The position numbers and the translations under genes were made by a program. A model generated the notes under the pieces. It did not search any database. It was not told the origin of the DNA and was given only the letters and a program-made list of their open reading frames with translations. From Pseudodesulfovibrio alkaliphilus (lineage in GTDB: Bacteria > Desulfobacterota > Desulfovibrionia > Desulfovibrionales > Desulfovibrionaceae), in assembly GCF_009729555.1 (NCBI RefSeq), contig NZ_WODC01000007.1, positions 1 to 64,000 on the forward strand: 64,000 nt of DNA. Direction: 5' to 3'. Shown here in pieces: positions 18,010 through 28,690 of the stretch. Each line of letters begins with the position of its first letter. Position 1 is the first letter of the stretch.

Positions 18010-21000
18010 TCGGTCGTGTCGGCAAAGTGGTCCTCGAGGCGGTGGTCGCCTGCGTCATCGTTGTGGCTGCCGTACTCCTTTGGGCTTCGTTCTATGTGGA
18101 CAGCGAGGAGTTTCGTCTTCGTTTCACCTCCATGGCAGAGGGGGTTCTGGGGCGGCCCGTGCACCTTGAGGGCGGGTTGGATATCGCCCTGTATCCCATG
18201 CCTTCGCTTGAGGTCCGGGGGTTGATCGTGGAGGACGCTGCCGAGTACGGTGCCACTCCTCTGGCCGAGATAGACATCGTGCATGTCATCGTCCGTCTGA
18301 TGCCGCTTATTTCCGGAAGCGTGGAGATCGAGTCCATCGTGGCCCGGGGGGTGCGGGTCAATGTTGTCCGTCCGGAACAAGGAACATTCAACTGGCTGGC
18401 GCTGTTGGAAGATATGGGGCGCCGGGAAGGATCCGGGACGGCCTCATTCCGGGTCGATACCGTTTCTCTGAGCGGTCTTGAGATTTCTGATGCTTCCATA
18501 GTCTATCGGGATCATCAGGGCGGTGTGCATTTCGACCTGGGGGGGATCGACCTGCGCACAGGCGGGATTCGCTCCGGTCAGCGTGTTCCCTTTGTGGCCG
18601 ACAGTGATTTTTCGTGGGGCCATGAGGGGGTGCAGTCAAAACTGACCATTCAGGGCATGGTGAGGATGGACGAGGATTGGTCCGGGTTCGCGCTGGAGGA
18701 GGCGAGCCTGTCCGCCTCGATAGGCGGCCGCTTCCTGCCTCGGGGCGCTTCTCCTGCAGAGTTGACGGCCCGGTTGACGGCGGACTGGGACAAAGGAGTG
18801 GTGGCGCTTGAGGGCATTCGTGGCCGCTTCCTCGGACTCATGGTCGAAGGGAGTCTGCACAGCACAGATCTCGGTCGTTCGCTGGGAGCCTCCGGTACCG
18901 TCACCTTGCATCCGTTCTCCCCGGCCAAGGTTATCACCAGGTATGCGCCCGGGATTCCGGTTTCCAAGGTTGATGGGTTGGAGCGTAGCACCTTTTCCAC
19001 GGCCCTTAATGTGGACGCCAATGGCTTGTTTTTTTCCGGCATGACCCTGACCCTGGATGACCAGACTCTGCGCGGCGATCTGTCTTTGAGGGATTTCAAC
19101 ACCCCGGTCTGGACCTTTGATTTGCGGGGCGACGCCTTTGACCTGGACCGCTATCTGCCTTTGATCATGACCGACGAGCCCTTTATCTGGGCTGATTATC
19201 CCTTGGGTTTTGCACGGGATCTTCGTGGCAAGGGAACACTTTCCATGGACAGTTTCAGGCTGTTTGAGACGACCAGCACCGACGTGAGGCTGGCTGTCGA
19301 CGCCCAAGGCGGAGCTATTGAAGCAGAGGCCTCGGCTGTTGTCCCGGACGGGGTGCATCTTAAGACCGGAGCGCATTTTGCCCTGGGACGCGACGAGGCA
19401 AGCGGCAACCCAACGCTGGCCCTGCGCGGCGAGCTTCGGGCCGAGTTGCTTCCTGTGGGGTTCGCTCCTTTTGCCACCGGGGCGCTGCGGTTGATCGGGC
19501 CGTCCACTCTTGTTGCGCGTGTGGAGACGAGTTCTCTGGTCTGCCCGCCTGATGTCCGGTCTATCGGCATACTCCGTGCCCTGTCCGGAGAGGTTGAACT
19601 GAGCTTGGGCAGAGGGAGAGTGGGGATTGCGGGTCGGGACGGCGGCATCGTGTATCGCGAGGTAGCCAGGGCCGTTGCCTCGTCGGTGTTCAAGTCACGT
19701 GGAGGCACATCGGGCGACAAGTACGATTTTTCCGTGTCGACCAGCGTGGATGCCAGGGGAGCGGTCCAGGGCGAATCGCTGATATGGACCATGGCCGGAC
19801 CGCTTGCGCTGGGGATTGACGCTCCCTTTGTCGCAGGCAAGGGTCTGAGCACAAGCGGACAGGTGTCCGGCCCGATCTTTCTTGGTCGGGAAGGCGCTTT
19901 GACTCTGGCCGGTGAGCTGGCCTTTGACACCCGTTCGCACACCGCCTCGCTGGTCAAGGGAGTGCTGACGACACTGGGTGCTGATCTTCTGGGCGAGGTT
20001 CATGTCACCAACATGGATACGCGATTCAATGCCGCGGGCCAGTTTTCGCTGCCCCGGCTTGATCCCAGAAGGAGTATCGGCGAACTGGGCGGCGGCCATA
20101 TCGCCACCAAAGACCCCGAGGCCCTGGGCTCGGCCAGCCTTGCCTGCCGCTTCACCCTTGATGCCGATGGTTTCATTCTTGACGATGTGATTGCCGAACT
20201 CGATGGGATGCCCATCAGTGGCCGTGTGGTCGGTACGGGCCTGTCAAGCCCCATGCTCGCCTTTGATTTTGACGCCGGAGCGTTGGATATTGACCGCTAT
20301 TTGCCGCCATCTCCCACCGAGGAGGAGCGACAGGCAGGCAGGGCGCCCCGGAACCCTCCGGTGGATCTGCCTTTGAACTTTCTGCGCGGTTTGCGCCTCG
20401 ACGGCCAGGGCCGATTCCAGGAGTTCAAGTTAGGCAAGATTCGAGCGCGGGATTTTTCGGCCAAAGTCCATGCTGACAAGGGGATCATCCATGTGGGCGA
20501 TGTCAAGGGCACGGTCCACGAGGGAACCTTGACCGGAGAGCTTGCCGGTCAGGTCGTCAAGGATTCCCTGGTCCTCAAGATGCGTCTGGGGGTCACTCAG
20601 ATGCAGGCCGGTCTTCTTTTGGAGGATGTGGCGGGCAGGGACTATGTGCGCGGTGCCACCCAAGTGTCTTTTGACCTCGAAAGCTCCGGCCGCACGGATG
20701 ACGACATCCTGGCCAACCTGAACGGCTCGGCACAGGTGCAGATTCGCAACGGGTCTTTCAAATTCACCGGGTACGAAGTCAAATCTTCAACCGAGCCGGA
20801 TCGCTCCATAGGACAGATAGCCGATGATCCAAGAACACGGCGAACCTCGTTTTGGAAGGCTTACGGCGAGTTCGCGGTTCAGCAGGGCGTTTTCACGGCC
20901 AACACATTCCGGGTGGAGGCGCCTCCTGTGCTGCAATGCTACGGTACTGGCTGGTTCAGCCTGCCCGATGACACCATCAATTTGGCCATACGCAATGATT

Positions 21001-21155
21001 TCGTGGTGGTGCCGAGCCTGACCATAGAGTTGGTCGGCAAGCTTTCCAACCCGGAAGTCAGGATTCCCAAGGATAGGATCCTCAACGACACGGTGCGCAA
21101 CATTCTGAGTCTGCCGGAAAGATCCTTCAATTTTCTGCGCGATCTGTTCAAATGA
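18006..21155 (+). CDS. AsmA-family envelope protein
   Basis: A very large (1049 residues) AsmA-like protein. One N-terminal membrane anchor (about 5-30) precedes a conserved AsmA start (LGRPVHLEGGLDIALYPMPS) and a long periplasmic beta-rich body; the C-terminal AsmA-C region has the typical GSAQVQIRNGSFKFTGYE and FSLPDDTINL. Proteins of this group form periplasmic lipid-transfer bridges (TamB/YhdP-related) and affect outer-membrane lipid homeostasis; this role is known for relatives, not shown here. ATG 18006 follows GGAAGGTGG; a GTG at 17997 is less likely because it deepens the overlap with DUF89. Confidence 0.85.
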   Translation: MIGRVGKVVLEAVVACVIVVAAVLLWASFYVDSEEFRLRFTSMAEGVLGRPVHLEGGLDIALYPMPSLEVRGLIVEDAAEYGATPLAEIDIVHVIVRLMPLISGSVEIESIVARGVRVNVVRPEQGTFNWLALLEDMGRREGSGTASFRVDTVSLSGLEISDASIVYRDHQGGVHFDLGGIDLRTGGIRSGQRVPFVADSDFSWGHEGVQSKLTIQGMVRMDEDWSGFALEEASLSASIGGRFLPRGASPAELTARLTADWDKGVVALEGIRGRFLGLMVEGSLHSTDLGRSLGASGTVTLHPFSPAKVITRYAPGIPVSKVDGLERSTFSTALNVDANGLFFSGMTLTLDDQTLRGDLSLRDFNTPVWTFDLRGDAFDLDRYLPLIMTDEPFIWADYPLGFARDLRGKGTLSMDSFRLFETTSTDVRLAVDAQGGAIEAEASAVVPDGVHLKTGAHFALGRDEASGNPTLALRGELRAELLPVGFAPFATGALRLIGPSTLVARVETSSLVCPPDVRSIGILRALSGEVELSLGRGRVGIAGRDGGIVYREVARAVASSVFKSRGGTSGDKYDFSVSTSVDARGAVQGESLIWTMAGPLALGIDAPFVAGKGLSTSGQVSGPIFLGREGALTLAGELAFDTRSHTASLVKGVLTTLGADLLGEVHVTNMDTRFNAAGQFSLPRLDPRRSIGELGGGHIATKDPEALGSASLACRFTLDADGFILDDVIAELDGMPISGRVVGTGLSSPMLAFDFDAGALDIDRYLPPSPTEEERQAGRAPRNPPVDLPLNFLRGLRLDGQGRFQEFKLGKIRARDFSAKVHADKGIIHVGDVKGTVHEGTLTGELAGQVVKDSLVLKMRLGVTQMQAGLLLEDVAGRDYVRGATQVSFDLESSGRTDDDILANLNGSAQVQIRNGSFKFTGYEVKSSTEPDRSIGQIADDPRTRRTSFWKAYGEFAVQQGVFTANTFRVEAPPVLQCYGTGWFSLPDDTINLAIRNDFVVVPSLTIELVGKLSNPEVRIPKDRILNDTVRNILSLPERSFNFLRDLFK

Positions 21156-21252
21156 CACATGCCGGGTTGCCTGGGGAGGGCAAAGCCGGGTATGGTCGTC
21201 TTGCCCGGGCGATCTTGTGACCGGGTGATCGCGAGCACCACACGGAGCGGCC

Positions 21253-22665
21253 ATGACCAAGGAAGATCTCGAACGAAAGGCCAGGGAATTCAAACGCCAT
21301 TTTTCCGAAGGCATCTGGACGAGTAACGACCAGGATACCCCGTTGCCGGTGCGGTTGTGGCGATCGATTTCGCGTTTGCTCTATCTCGTCGGTTTCGGAT
21401 TCATCAAGGACCAGTGCCTTATCCGGGCAGCCGCCCTGACCTTTACCACCATCCTGTCCATCGTGCCGTTCCTGGCCGTGGCTTTTTCCATTTCAAAGGG
21501 GTTCGGGCTTCAGAACACGGAATTCATTCGCACCCTGATTCTCAAATTGACCACGGGCCGGGCCGAGGTGGCCGACAGGATCATTGAATACATCGACCGT
21601 ACAAATGTTCAGGCCCTGGGTTGGGTGGGCGTGGCCACGTTGCTCTTTACCGTGCTCTCCCTGGTGGGCACCATCGAGAAGGCGTTCAACACCATCTGGA
21701 GTGTGACCAAGGGGCGATCCACGTGGCGCAAGGTTGCCGATTTTTTCCCGATAATCCTCATATGTCCGATGGTGTTGCTCATAGCCTCAAGCTTCAACCT
21801 AAGCCTGCAACAGCAGCAGATCGTCACTGGCTTGCTCAGTGTCGAGGCCATCGGCCTGCTTGAGGCGGCGTTTATCAAGGCCACGCCCTATGCACTCATC
21901 GCCATGGCCTTTTCCTTCATGTACGCCTTCATTCCCCACACCAAGGTGCATCTCGGAGCTGCAATTCTGGGCGGTGTGGTGGGCGGGGTGCTGTGGCAGA
22001 CCGCCCAATGGTTCTATATCCACTGGCAGATCGGGGCGGCCAAGTACAACGCCATCTATGGCAGCTTTGCCCAGCTGCCGCTCCTGCTCATGTGGATATA
22101 CATCAGCTGGCTTGTGGTGCTTCTCGGTTGCGAGGTCAGTTACGCCTGGCAGAACCTCAACTCATTTGTCAGGCAGCGCTATTTCGGCAAGGCCACGCCC
22201 TTTGAGCGGCAAAAGATTGCGGTGCTGATGATGAGCCTGCTGGCCAAACGCTTTCACGACGGCAGACCGCTGCCTTCGGTGGAGGAGATTTCCGAAGGAA
22301 TCATGGCCCCGGCCACGCTGGTTTCCGACATATTCCAGGTATTGCAACGGGCGGGATACACGGTGCTGACCGACGAGCATGACCGGGAGGTCTATGCCCC
22401 GGTGCGTTCCCTCGACGAGGTCCGGGTGCTTGACGTGGTCAGGGCCGTGAACATGGACGCGGCCAACCGGGTCTTCCGCGATTTCGCCGAGAAGTTCGGC
22501 TTCATCGATGAGCTGTTCAAAAAACTGGGCCAGGACGCCATGAGCAGTCAGGCCAACATGACCCTGCTCGAATGCGCCAGTCACTATCCCGACCCCGCTC
22601 CCGCGTCGGCACGGCCTGTGGTGGCCGATCAGCACGAGCCCAGCGGGGGCGAGGTGGTTGGGTAG
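21253..22665 (+). CDS. YihY/BrkB-family inner-membrane protein
   Basis: The 470-residue protein has six membrane helices (about 45-75, 110-130, 165-190, 205-230, 240-265, 275-300) with the family motifs RAAALTFTTILSIVPF and YNAIYGSFAQLPLLLMWIYI. These proteins were once misnamed RNase BN; their role is unsettled (transport or virulence-linked). After residue about 320 there is a soluble extension that looks like a winged-helix module (EISEGIMAPATLVSDIFQVL), seen in longer members. Convergent with the TSUP gene. Confidence 0.88.
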   Translation: MTKEDLERKAREFKRHFSEGIWTSNDQDTPLPVRLWRSISRLLYLVGFGFIKDQCLIRAAALTFTTILSIVPFLAVAFSISKGFGLQNTEFIRTLILKLTTGRAEVADRIIEYIDRTNVQALGWVGVATLLFTVLSLVGTIEKAFNTIWSVTKGRSTWRKVADFFPIILICPMVLLIASSFNLSLQQQQIVTGLLSVEAIGLLEAAFIKATPYALIAMAFSFMYAFIPHTKVHLGAAILGGVVGGVLWQTAQWFYIHWQIGAAKYNAIYGSFAQLPLLLMWIYISWLVVLLGCEVSYAWQNLNSFVRQRYFGKATPFERQKIAVLMMSLLAKRFHDGRPLPSVEEISEGIMAPATLVSDIFQVLQRAGYTVLTDEHDREVYAPVRSLDEVRVLDVVRAVNMDAANRVFRDFAEKFGFIDELFKKLGQDAMSSQANMTLLECASHYPDPAPASARPVVADQHEPSGGEVVG

Positions 22666-22748
22666 TCGTGATCCAAGCGCGGGTTGTCGAAGCTCTGGCC
22701 CTTAGCGGCGGTCCTGGGTGCGATAGCCTGGCTTGTTTTTGAGAAAAA

Positions 22749-23540
22749 TCAAACAATTCCGAGTCCCAATGCGATGGCAATGCCAAGCAGGAAAGCTCCT
22801 GTGATGACCTGGACGCTGTTCATGGTCATTTTGTGCAGGTAGCGTTTGCCCAGCAGCACTCCGGCAAAGGCGGCCACTGTCCCGGTGGCGATCAGGGGCC
22901 ACTGAGCGGTGTCTGCAAGGCCCATTGTGCCGGCCGTCATGAAGGCTGCGGCATAGATGGTTATTCTGATCATATCCACCATGAATCCGATGACGGCGTT
23001 GGTTCCCACGAACGCCTGGGGTGAGATGCCGACCTTGGCAAGAAAGGCCGAGCGCAGAGCGCCCTGGTGTCCCGAGAATCCGCCAAAGAATCCTGAAAGA
23101 AGGCCCCCGAGAAAGAGGTATTTCCTGTCAAACTTCAGTCCGCGCAGAGAGGGCAGCAGCTCAAAAAGGGCAAAGGCGAGCATGAGCAGGGCTATGGAGA
23201 GCTTGATGGGCGTGACCACGGCCTCATGGGTGCCCAGGGAATAGCGGGCGATTTCGCCAAAATGCGCCACGTATCCGAGCAATGCCGCCCCGACAAAAGC
23301 CGCGAGGATGGCGGGAATACCGAACCGCATGACCAGGGACCTGTCCGCGTGTCTTCCGACCACGCCGATTTTGAAGGCGTTGTTGGCGCCGTGGACCATG
23401 GCCGTGGCGGCCACGGCGACCTCCAGAGGAAAAAAGAGCGAGTAGACCGGCAGCAGCAAGGTGCCCAGTCCGAAGCCGGAATAGAGGGTCAGTCCCGAGG
23501 CGGCGATGGAGGCCAGAAACACAACGAGATACGCGGTCAT
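22749..23540 (-). CDS. TSUP (TauE/SafE) family exporter
   Basis: A 263-residue integral membrane protein with about eight hydrophobic helices and the two-fold repeat of the TauE/SafE family. Markers are SGFGLGTLLLPVYSLFFP near the start and GGLLSGFFGGFSGHQGALRSAF in the middle. Family members export sulfite, sulfoacetate or other organosulfur anions; in a sulfur-metabolising host a sulfur anion is plausible but the substrate is not shown. AAGGAA lies before the ATG. An AT-only inverted repeat (22733-22756) spans its stop codon. Confidence 0.85.
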   Translation of the reverse strand: MTAYLVVFLASIAASGLTLYSGFGLGTLLLPVYSLFFPLEVAVAATAMVHGANNAFKIGVVGRHADRSLVMRFGIPAILAAFVGAALLGYVAHFGEIARYSLGTHEAVVTPIKLSIALLMLAFALFELLPSLRGLKFDRKYLFLGGLLSGFFGGFSGHQGALRSAFLAKVGISPQAFVGTNAVIGFMVDMIRITIYAAAFMTAGTMGLADTAQWPLIATGTVAAFAGVLLGKRYLHKMTMNSVQVITGAFLLGIAIALGLGIV

Positions 23541-23606
23541 TGACGATTCCTTTTCTCCTTTCGGGGAGAGGTTGTGTCAACGCGATCAAACGAGATGTCG
23601 TATTGG

Positions 23607-24284
23607 TCAGTTCCTCTTGCCGGAGTCGGCCGCCGTCGGGCTTCCATCCGTTGATCTGAATACGCCGCCCAACAGGTAGTGGGCGGTTTTGGCGAACTCC
23701 ATGACCAGGAACTGGGCCATCCGTTGGTCGCGCCACCAAGTGTTGTCGAATCCGTCCTCGTCCGTGGCCACGACGGTGATTTCACACTCGGGCAAGGTGC
23801 TTTCGAAAACCATCTTGGCCCGGCGCGTGTGTGTGGGCGAGGTGACGAGCAGCAGTCGTGGAGTGCTCCCTGCGAGATGCGCCTTGAGGGCTTCGGCCTC
23901 CTCAACGGTGCTGATGTGGCCGTTGCCGAAGCTGCCTCCCATGGCGTCGCCGACTCCAAGAAGGGCGGCGAGACGAGCGTGGTACTCATGGGTCTCGTAG
24001 TTGGGGAATCCGATCTCAAGGCGCAGTTCGTCGAGTCGCGAAGGCGGCAGCTCGCGAGCGTTGCTCATCAATATGACCGGGGCAAATCCCTGGTGGTACA
24101 GCTCTGCCGCCTTGATCAGTCTGCTCGTTTTTCCAGCCAGGGGAATGATGTAGTCCGCCTGTTTCGGAGCGTCGTTGACCCGCATCCAGTGACCGGCCCC
24201 GATAATCAGGCCCAAGGCCAGCACAAGCCCGGCGAGGGTGACGGCCCCGATGAGCCTGAGGAGTCCGTCGAGCAAGCGGCGCAT
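23607..24284 (-). CDS. DUF218 / YdcF-like membrane-anchored protein
   Basis: The 225-residue protein has one N-terminal membrane anchor (about 8-30) and a DUF218 domain: DYIIPLAGKTSRLIKAAELY, then GHISTVEEAEALKAHL and LLLVTSPTHTRRAKMVF. Relatives (SanA, ElyC, YdcF) act in envelope processes including vancomycin resistance and enterobacterial common antigen control; the exact function is unknown. ATG 24284 lies two bases after the tgt stop, so it is translated with tgt; a longer upstream frame is only antisense-free overlap with tgt. Confidence 0.8.
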   Translation of the reverse strand: MRRLLDGLLRLIGAVTLAGLVLALGLIIGAGHWMRVNDAPKQADYIIPLAGKTSRLIKAAELYHQGFAPVILMSNARELPPSRLDELRLEIGFPNYETHEYHARLAALLGVGDAMGGSFGNGHISTVEEAEALKAHLAGSTPRLLLVTSPTHTRRAKMVFESTLPECEITVVATDEDGFDNTWWRDQRMAQFLVMEFAKTAHYLLGGVFRSTDGSPTAADSGKRN

Positions 24285-24286
24285 GG

Positions 24287-26045
<1,759 letters not shown>

Positions 26046-26123
26046 GAGTTCTCCGCGGTTGTTGACGGTCACTGGTTAGCATCACCGAAGCCGGGGCTCA
26101 AGCGGCAAATTGGTGAACACTCT

Positions 26124-26151
26124 TTGCGTCGCAGGATGAAAAATGTATCAT
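26124..26151 (+). promoter_or_regulatory. Promoter of cutA
   Basis: TTGCGT (26124-26129), 16-base spacer, TATCAT (26146-26151), a five-of-six -10. The predicted start of transcription falls after the upstream ATG at 26156, which supports the shorter CutA. Confidence 0.55.
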
Positions 26152-26185
26152 TGATATGTCGGACCACGAAATTCTGGAGGCCAGG

Positions 26186-26521
26186 ATGACGGAATCGTTC
26201 GTGTACATGACCTGCGCAACGATGCGGGAGGCGGAGGACATCGGCAGGGTGCTGGTGGAGCGCAGGCTGGCCGCCTGTGTCAATGTTCTGGGCGCCATAA
26301 GTTCAATGTATTGGTGGCAGGGCAGGGTGGAGCGCGGCGAGGAGGTGTCGGTCATCGCCAAAACCCGCACCGAGTTGGTGCCCGAACTGACCGAGGCGGT
26401 GCGGGCCATGCACGGGTATGATGTCCCCTGCGTGGTGGCCCTGCCCATTGAGGGGGGCAACCCGGACTTTCTTGCCTGGATTCGCGAGGAAACCCGACCG
26501 GGAGGCCGGGGAGAAGGATGA
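26186..26521 (+). CDS. cutA: CutA1 divalent-cation tolerance protein
   Basis: Small trimeric protein linked to divalent metal tolerance. The 111-residue product shows the family motifs VYMTCATMREAEDIG, LVERRLAACVNV, YWWQGRVERGEEV and HGYDVPCVVALPI. ATG 26186 follows GGAGG with five bases between. The in-frame ATG at 26156 would start before or at the predicted transcription start, so I reject it. Confidence 0.93.
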   Translation: MTESFVYMTCATMREAEDIGRVLVERRLAACVNVLGAISSMYWWQGRVERGEEVSVIAKTRTELVPELTEAVRAMHGYDVPCVVALPIEGGNPDFLAWIREETRPGGRGEG

Positions 26522-26534
26522 CCGCACAGGGCCG

Positions 26535-26564
26535 TTGACACTTCCCGACGGCTGGCCTTACTGT
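26535..26564 (+). promoter_or_regulatory. Promoter of the three-kinase operon
   Basis: A perfect -35 TTGACA (26535-26540), 18-base spacer, and TACTGT (26559-26564). It lies between cutA and the pfkB-family gene and indicates that the kinases have their own transcript. Confidence 0.5.
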
Positions 26565-26599
26565 CCCGGTCATCGAACCAGCCGTCTTCAGGAGGAAGA

Positions 26600-27535
26600 A
26601 TGCAAATTTACATTTCCGGCTCTCTCGCCTTTGACCGCATCATGACCTTTCCAGACAAGTTCTCCAATCATATCCTGCCTGACAAGCTCCATATTCTCAA
26701 TGTCTGCTTTCTGGTTGACGGTTTGGAGGAGAAATTCGGCGGCACGGGAGGCAACATCGCCTACAACCTGTCGCTTTTGGGCGAGAAGCCGGTTCTGCTC
26801 AGTCAGGTGGGCAGGGATTTCGCCGCATACGATACCTGGCTGCAGGAGCATGGCATTGGTGCGGAGGGGATCCGCACCGTGGAGCAGGAGTTTACCGCCG
26901 GGGCGTACATCACTACGGACCAGGCGGACAATCAGATCACCGGCTTCAATCCTGGAGCCATGAAGTATCCCTGCCAGTTCGACATGACCACCATCGATTC
27001 CGCCGATGCCCTGGGCATCATCTCCCCCGGCAACCTCGGGGATATGATGGATCACCCCCGCTACTACCGGGAGAATGCCATTCCCTTTATTTTCGATCCG
27101 GGCCAGCAGATACCCGCCTTCAGCGGTGAACAACTGGTCCAGGCGCTTGACGGCGCGGAGATTTTGATCACCAACGACTACGAGTTGGAGATGATCCTCA
27201 AGGCCACCGGAATGACCAAGGCCGAGGTGGTGGAGCGCGTGGCCTACCTGATCACCACCTTGGGCGAGAAGGGGTCGGTGGTCAACTGCAAGGGTCAGGA
27301 GACCCATGTGTCGGCTGTGCCCGTAAGCTCTGTGGTCGATCCCACCGGGGCCGGCGATGCCTTCCGTGCCGGGTTGCTCAAGGGGCTGGCCATGGAAAAG
27401 ACCGTGGCCGAGGCGGCCCGGCTCGGTTCGGTGTGCGCGGCATACGCTGTGGAGCACAAGGGCACACAGGAGCACCGCTTCTCCTTCCAGAAATTCACCA
27501 AGCGCTACGAGGCGAGCTTCGGACCTTTGGAATAG
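26600..27535 (+). CDS. PfkB-family (ribokinase-like) sugar or nucleoside kinase
   Basis: The 311-residue kinase phosphorylates a hydroxymethyl group of a sugar or nucleoside with ATP. It has the N-terminal substrate lid start (ISGSLAFDRIM, KFGGTGGNIAYNLSLLG) and the C-terminal PfkB signature DPTGAGDAFRAGLL with the catalytic Asp, about residues 247-260. The sequence is closest in style to adenosine kinase-like members, but the substrate cannot be read from the sequence. Strong AGGAGG before ATG. First gene of an operon with an APH-type and an adenylylsulfate-kinase-like gene. Confidence 0.85.
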   Translation: MQIYISGSLAFDRIMTFPDKFSNHILPDKLHILNVCFLVDGLEEKFGGTGGNIAYNLSLLGEKPVLLSQVGRDFAAYDTWLQEHGIGAEGIRTVEQEFTAGAYITTDQADNQITGFNPGAMKYPCQFDMTTIDSADALGIISPGNLGDMMDHPRYYRENAIPFIFDPGQQIPAFSGEQLVQALDGAEILITNDYELEMILKATGMTKAEVVERVAYLITTLGEKGSVVNCKGQETHVSAVPVSSVVDPTGAGDAFRAGLLKGLAMEKTVAEAARLGSVCAAYAVEHKGTQEHRFSFQKFTKRYEASFGPLE

Positions 27536-27598
27536 GTCCTGCGTCGCCTCGGCCAAGGCCCGATCCGGGCTCAGACAGGCCCAAGGTAAGGAGGCGTC

Positions 27599-28690
27599 AT
27601 GATTCGGCTGGAAATCGCCAACATCGAAACGTATCTCAAGAGGGTCTACGGCGATGACGCCAAGCTGCTGGCCGCAGGCGACATCGGTAGCCTGGATGCC
27701 CAGGGCATGAAGGGGTTCGGCTACGGAAAACCCCTGCTGATCCGTTTCATGGCGGGCGGTGAGATCCGCGAGGCCGTATTGTCCATCATGAAGGGGGACA
27801 AGTATGGCCACCAGTTCTATTGGGATCGGGCGGCTATCCTGATGTTTCAGCATGAGACCTCGGCGCGGATGGAGCGTCATGTCCGTCCCATGGGCCTGGG
27901 CTACGTGGACGACGACAACGCCCTTATACCAGTGGACCGGCCAAGGGAGTTCTTCATTGTCAACGAGAAGCTGGAGGGACACGACTACTTTCTGGATCTT
28001 GAGCGAATCCGCTTGGGCGACTTTCGCGATTCGGACCTGGAGCTGGCCCGGGACTACGCCCGCTGGTTGGCTCGGGTGCATTCGCGCAAGCTTGACGATG
28101 CACCGCTGTATCATCGACGCATCCGCAATTTGATAGGGTCGAGCGAGTGCATCCTGGGTATGATCGACGAGGCGTATCCGCACCCATATCCGGCCTTTGA
28201 GGATGCCCGGTTCATTGCCCTGGAGAAGCGGTTGGTGGATTGGCGCTGGAAGCTTCGTGGCTACGCCCATCGGCTCAGTGCGGTGCATGGCGATTTCCAT
28301 CCTTGGAACGTATTGGTCACGGAGCAAGGCGAGTTCTCGGTTCTTGACCGCAGCCGGGGTGAGTGGGGCGAGCCCGGCGGCGATCTGGCCACCATGGCCA
28401 TCAACTATCTGTTGTGGAGTCTCTATGGCCACGACAGACTCGCCGGACCCTTTGAGCGCCTCTACCGCGTCTATTTCGGCGAATACCTGGAGCGAACCGG
28501 CGATGCCGAGGTGCTGGAGGTGCTGGCGCCGTTCTTTGTCTTTCGCGCCCTGGTCATCGCCTCGCCCCAGTGGTACCCGGACCATCCGGCCAGTGTGCGA
28601 CAGGGGCTCTTCAATCTCATGGTCAACGTGCTTGAGGACGATGTGTTCGATTGGGAAAACATCGACAAGTACATGGAGCGGGGAGCGTGA
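27599..28690 (+). CDS. APH-type phosphotransferase (small-molecule kinase)
   Basis: The 363-residue protein has the aminoglycoside phosphotransferase/choline kinase fold. The catalytic loop is VHGDFHPWN (229-237), with the base D232, and the metal-binding Asp is D250 in LDRSRGEWGEPGGD. The N-lobe is divergent. Chromosomal members of this fold phosphorylate sugars, amino acids or antibiotics; the context with two other kinases points to metabolism rather than resistance. AAGGAGG lies six bases before ATG. The stop TGA overlaps the GTG of the next gene. Confidence 0.75.
   Translation: MIRLEIANIETYLKRVYGDDAKLLAAGDIGSLDAQGMKGFGYGKPLLIRFMAGGEIREAVLSIMKGDKYGHQFYWDRAAILMFQHETSARMERHVRPMGLGYVDDDNALIPVDRPREFFIVNEKLEGHDYFLDLERIRLGDFRDSDLELARDYARWLARVHSRKLDDAPLYHRRIRNLIGSSECILGMIDEAYPHPYPAFEDARFIALEKRLVDWRWKLRGYAHRLSAVHGDFHPWNVLVTEQGEFSVLDRSRGEWGEPGGDLATMAINYLLWSLYGHDRLAGPFERLYRVYFGEYLERTGDAEVLEVLAPFFVFRALVIASPQWYPDHPASVRQGLFNLMVNVLEDDVFDWENIDKYMERGA

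Noticed and set aside
26588-28585. 665-codon minus-strand open frame opposite the kinase genes
   Set aside because: Shadow of the pfkB and APH genes, whose catalytic motifs are clear on the plus strand.
27599-28690. Antibiotic resistance determinant (aminoglycoside phosphotransferase)
   Set aside because: Only the fold is shared; it lies in a chromosomal kinase operon of normal composition with no mobile element.
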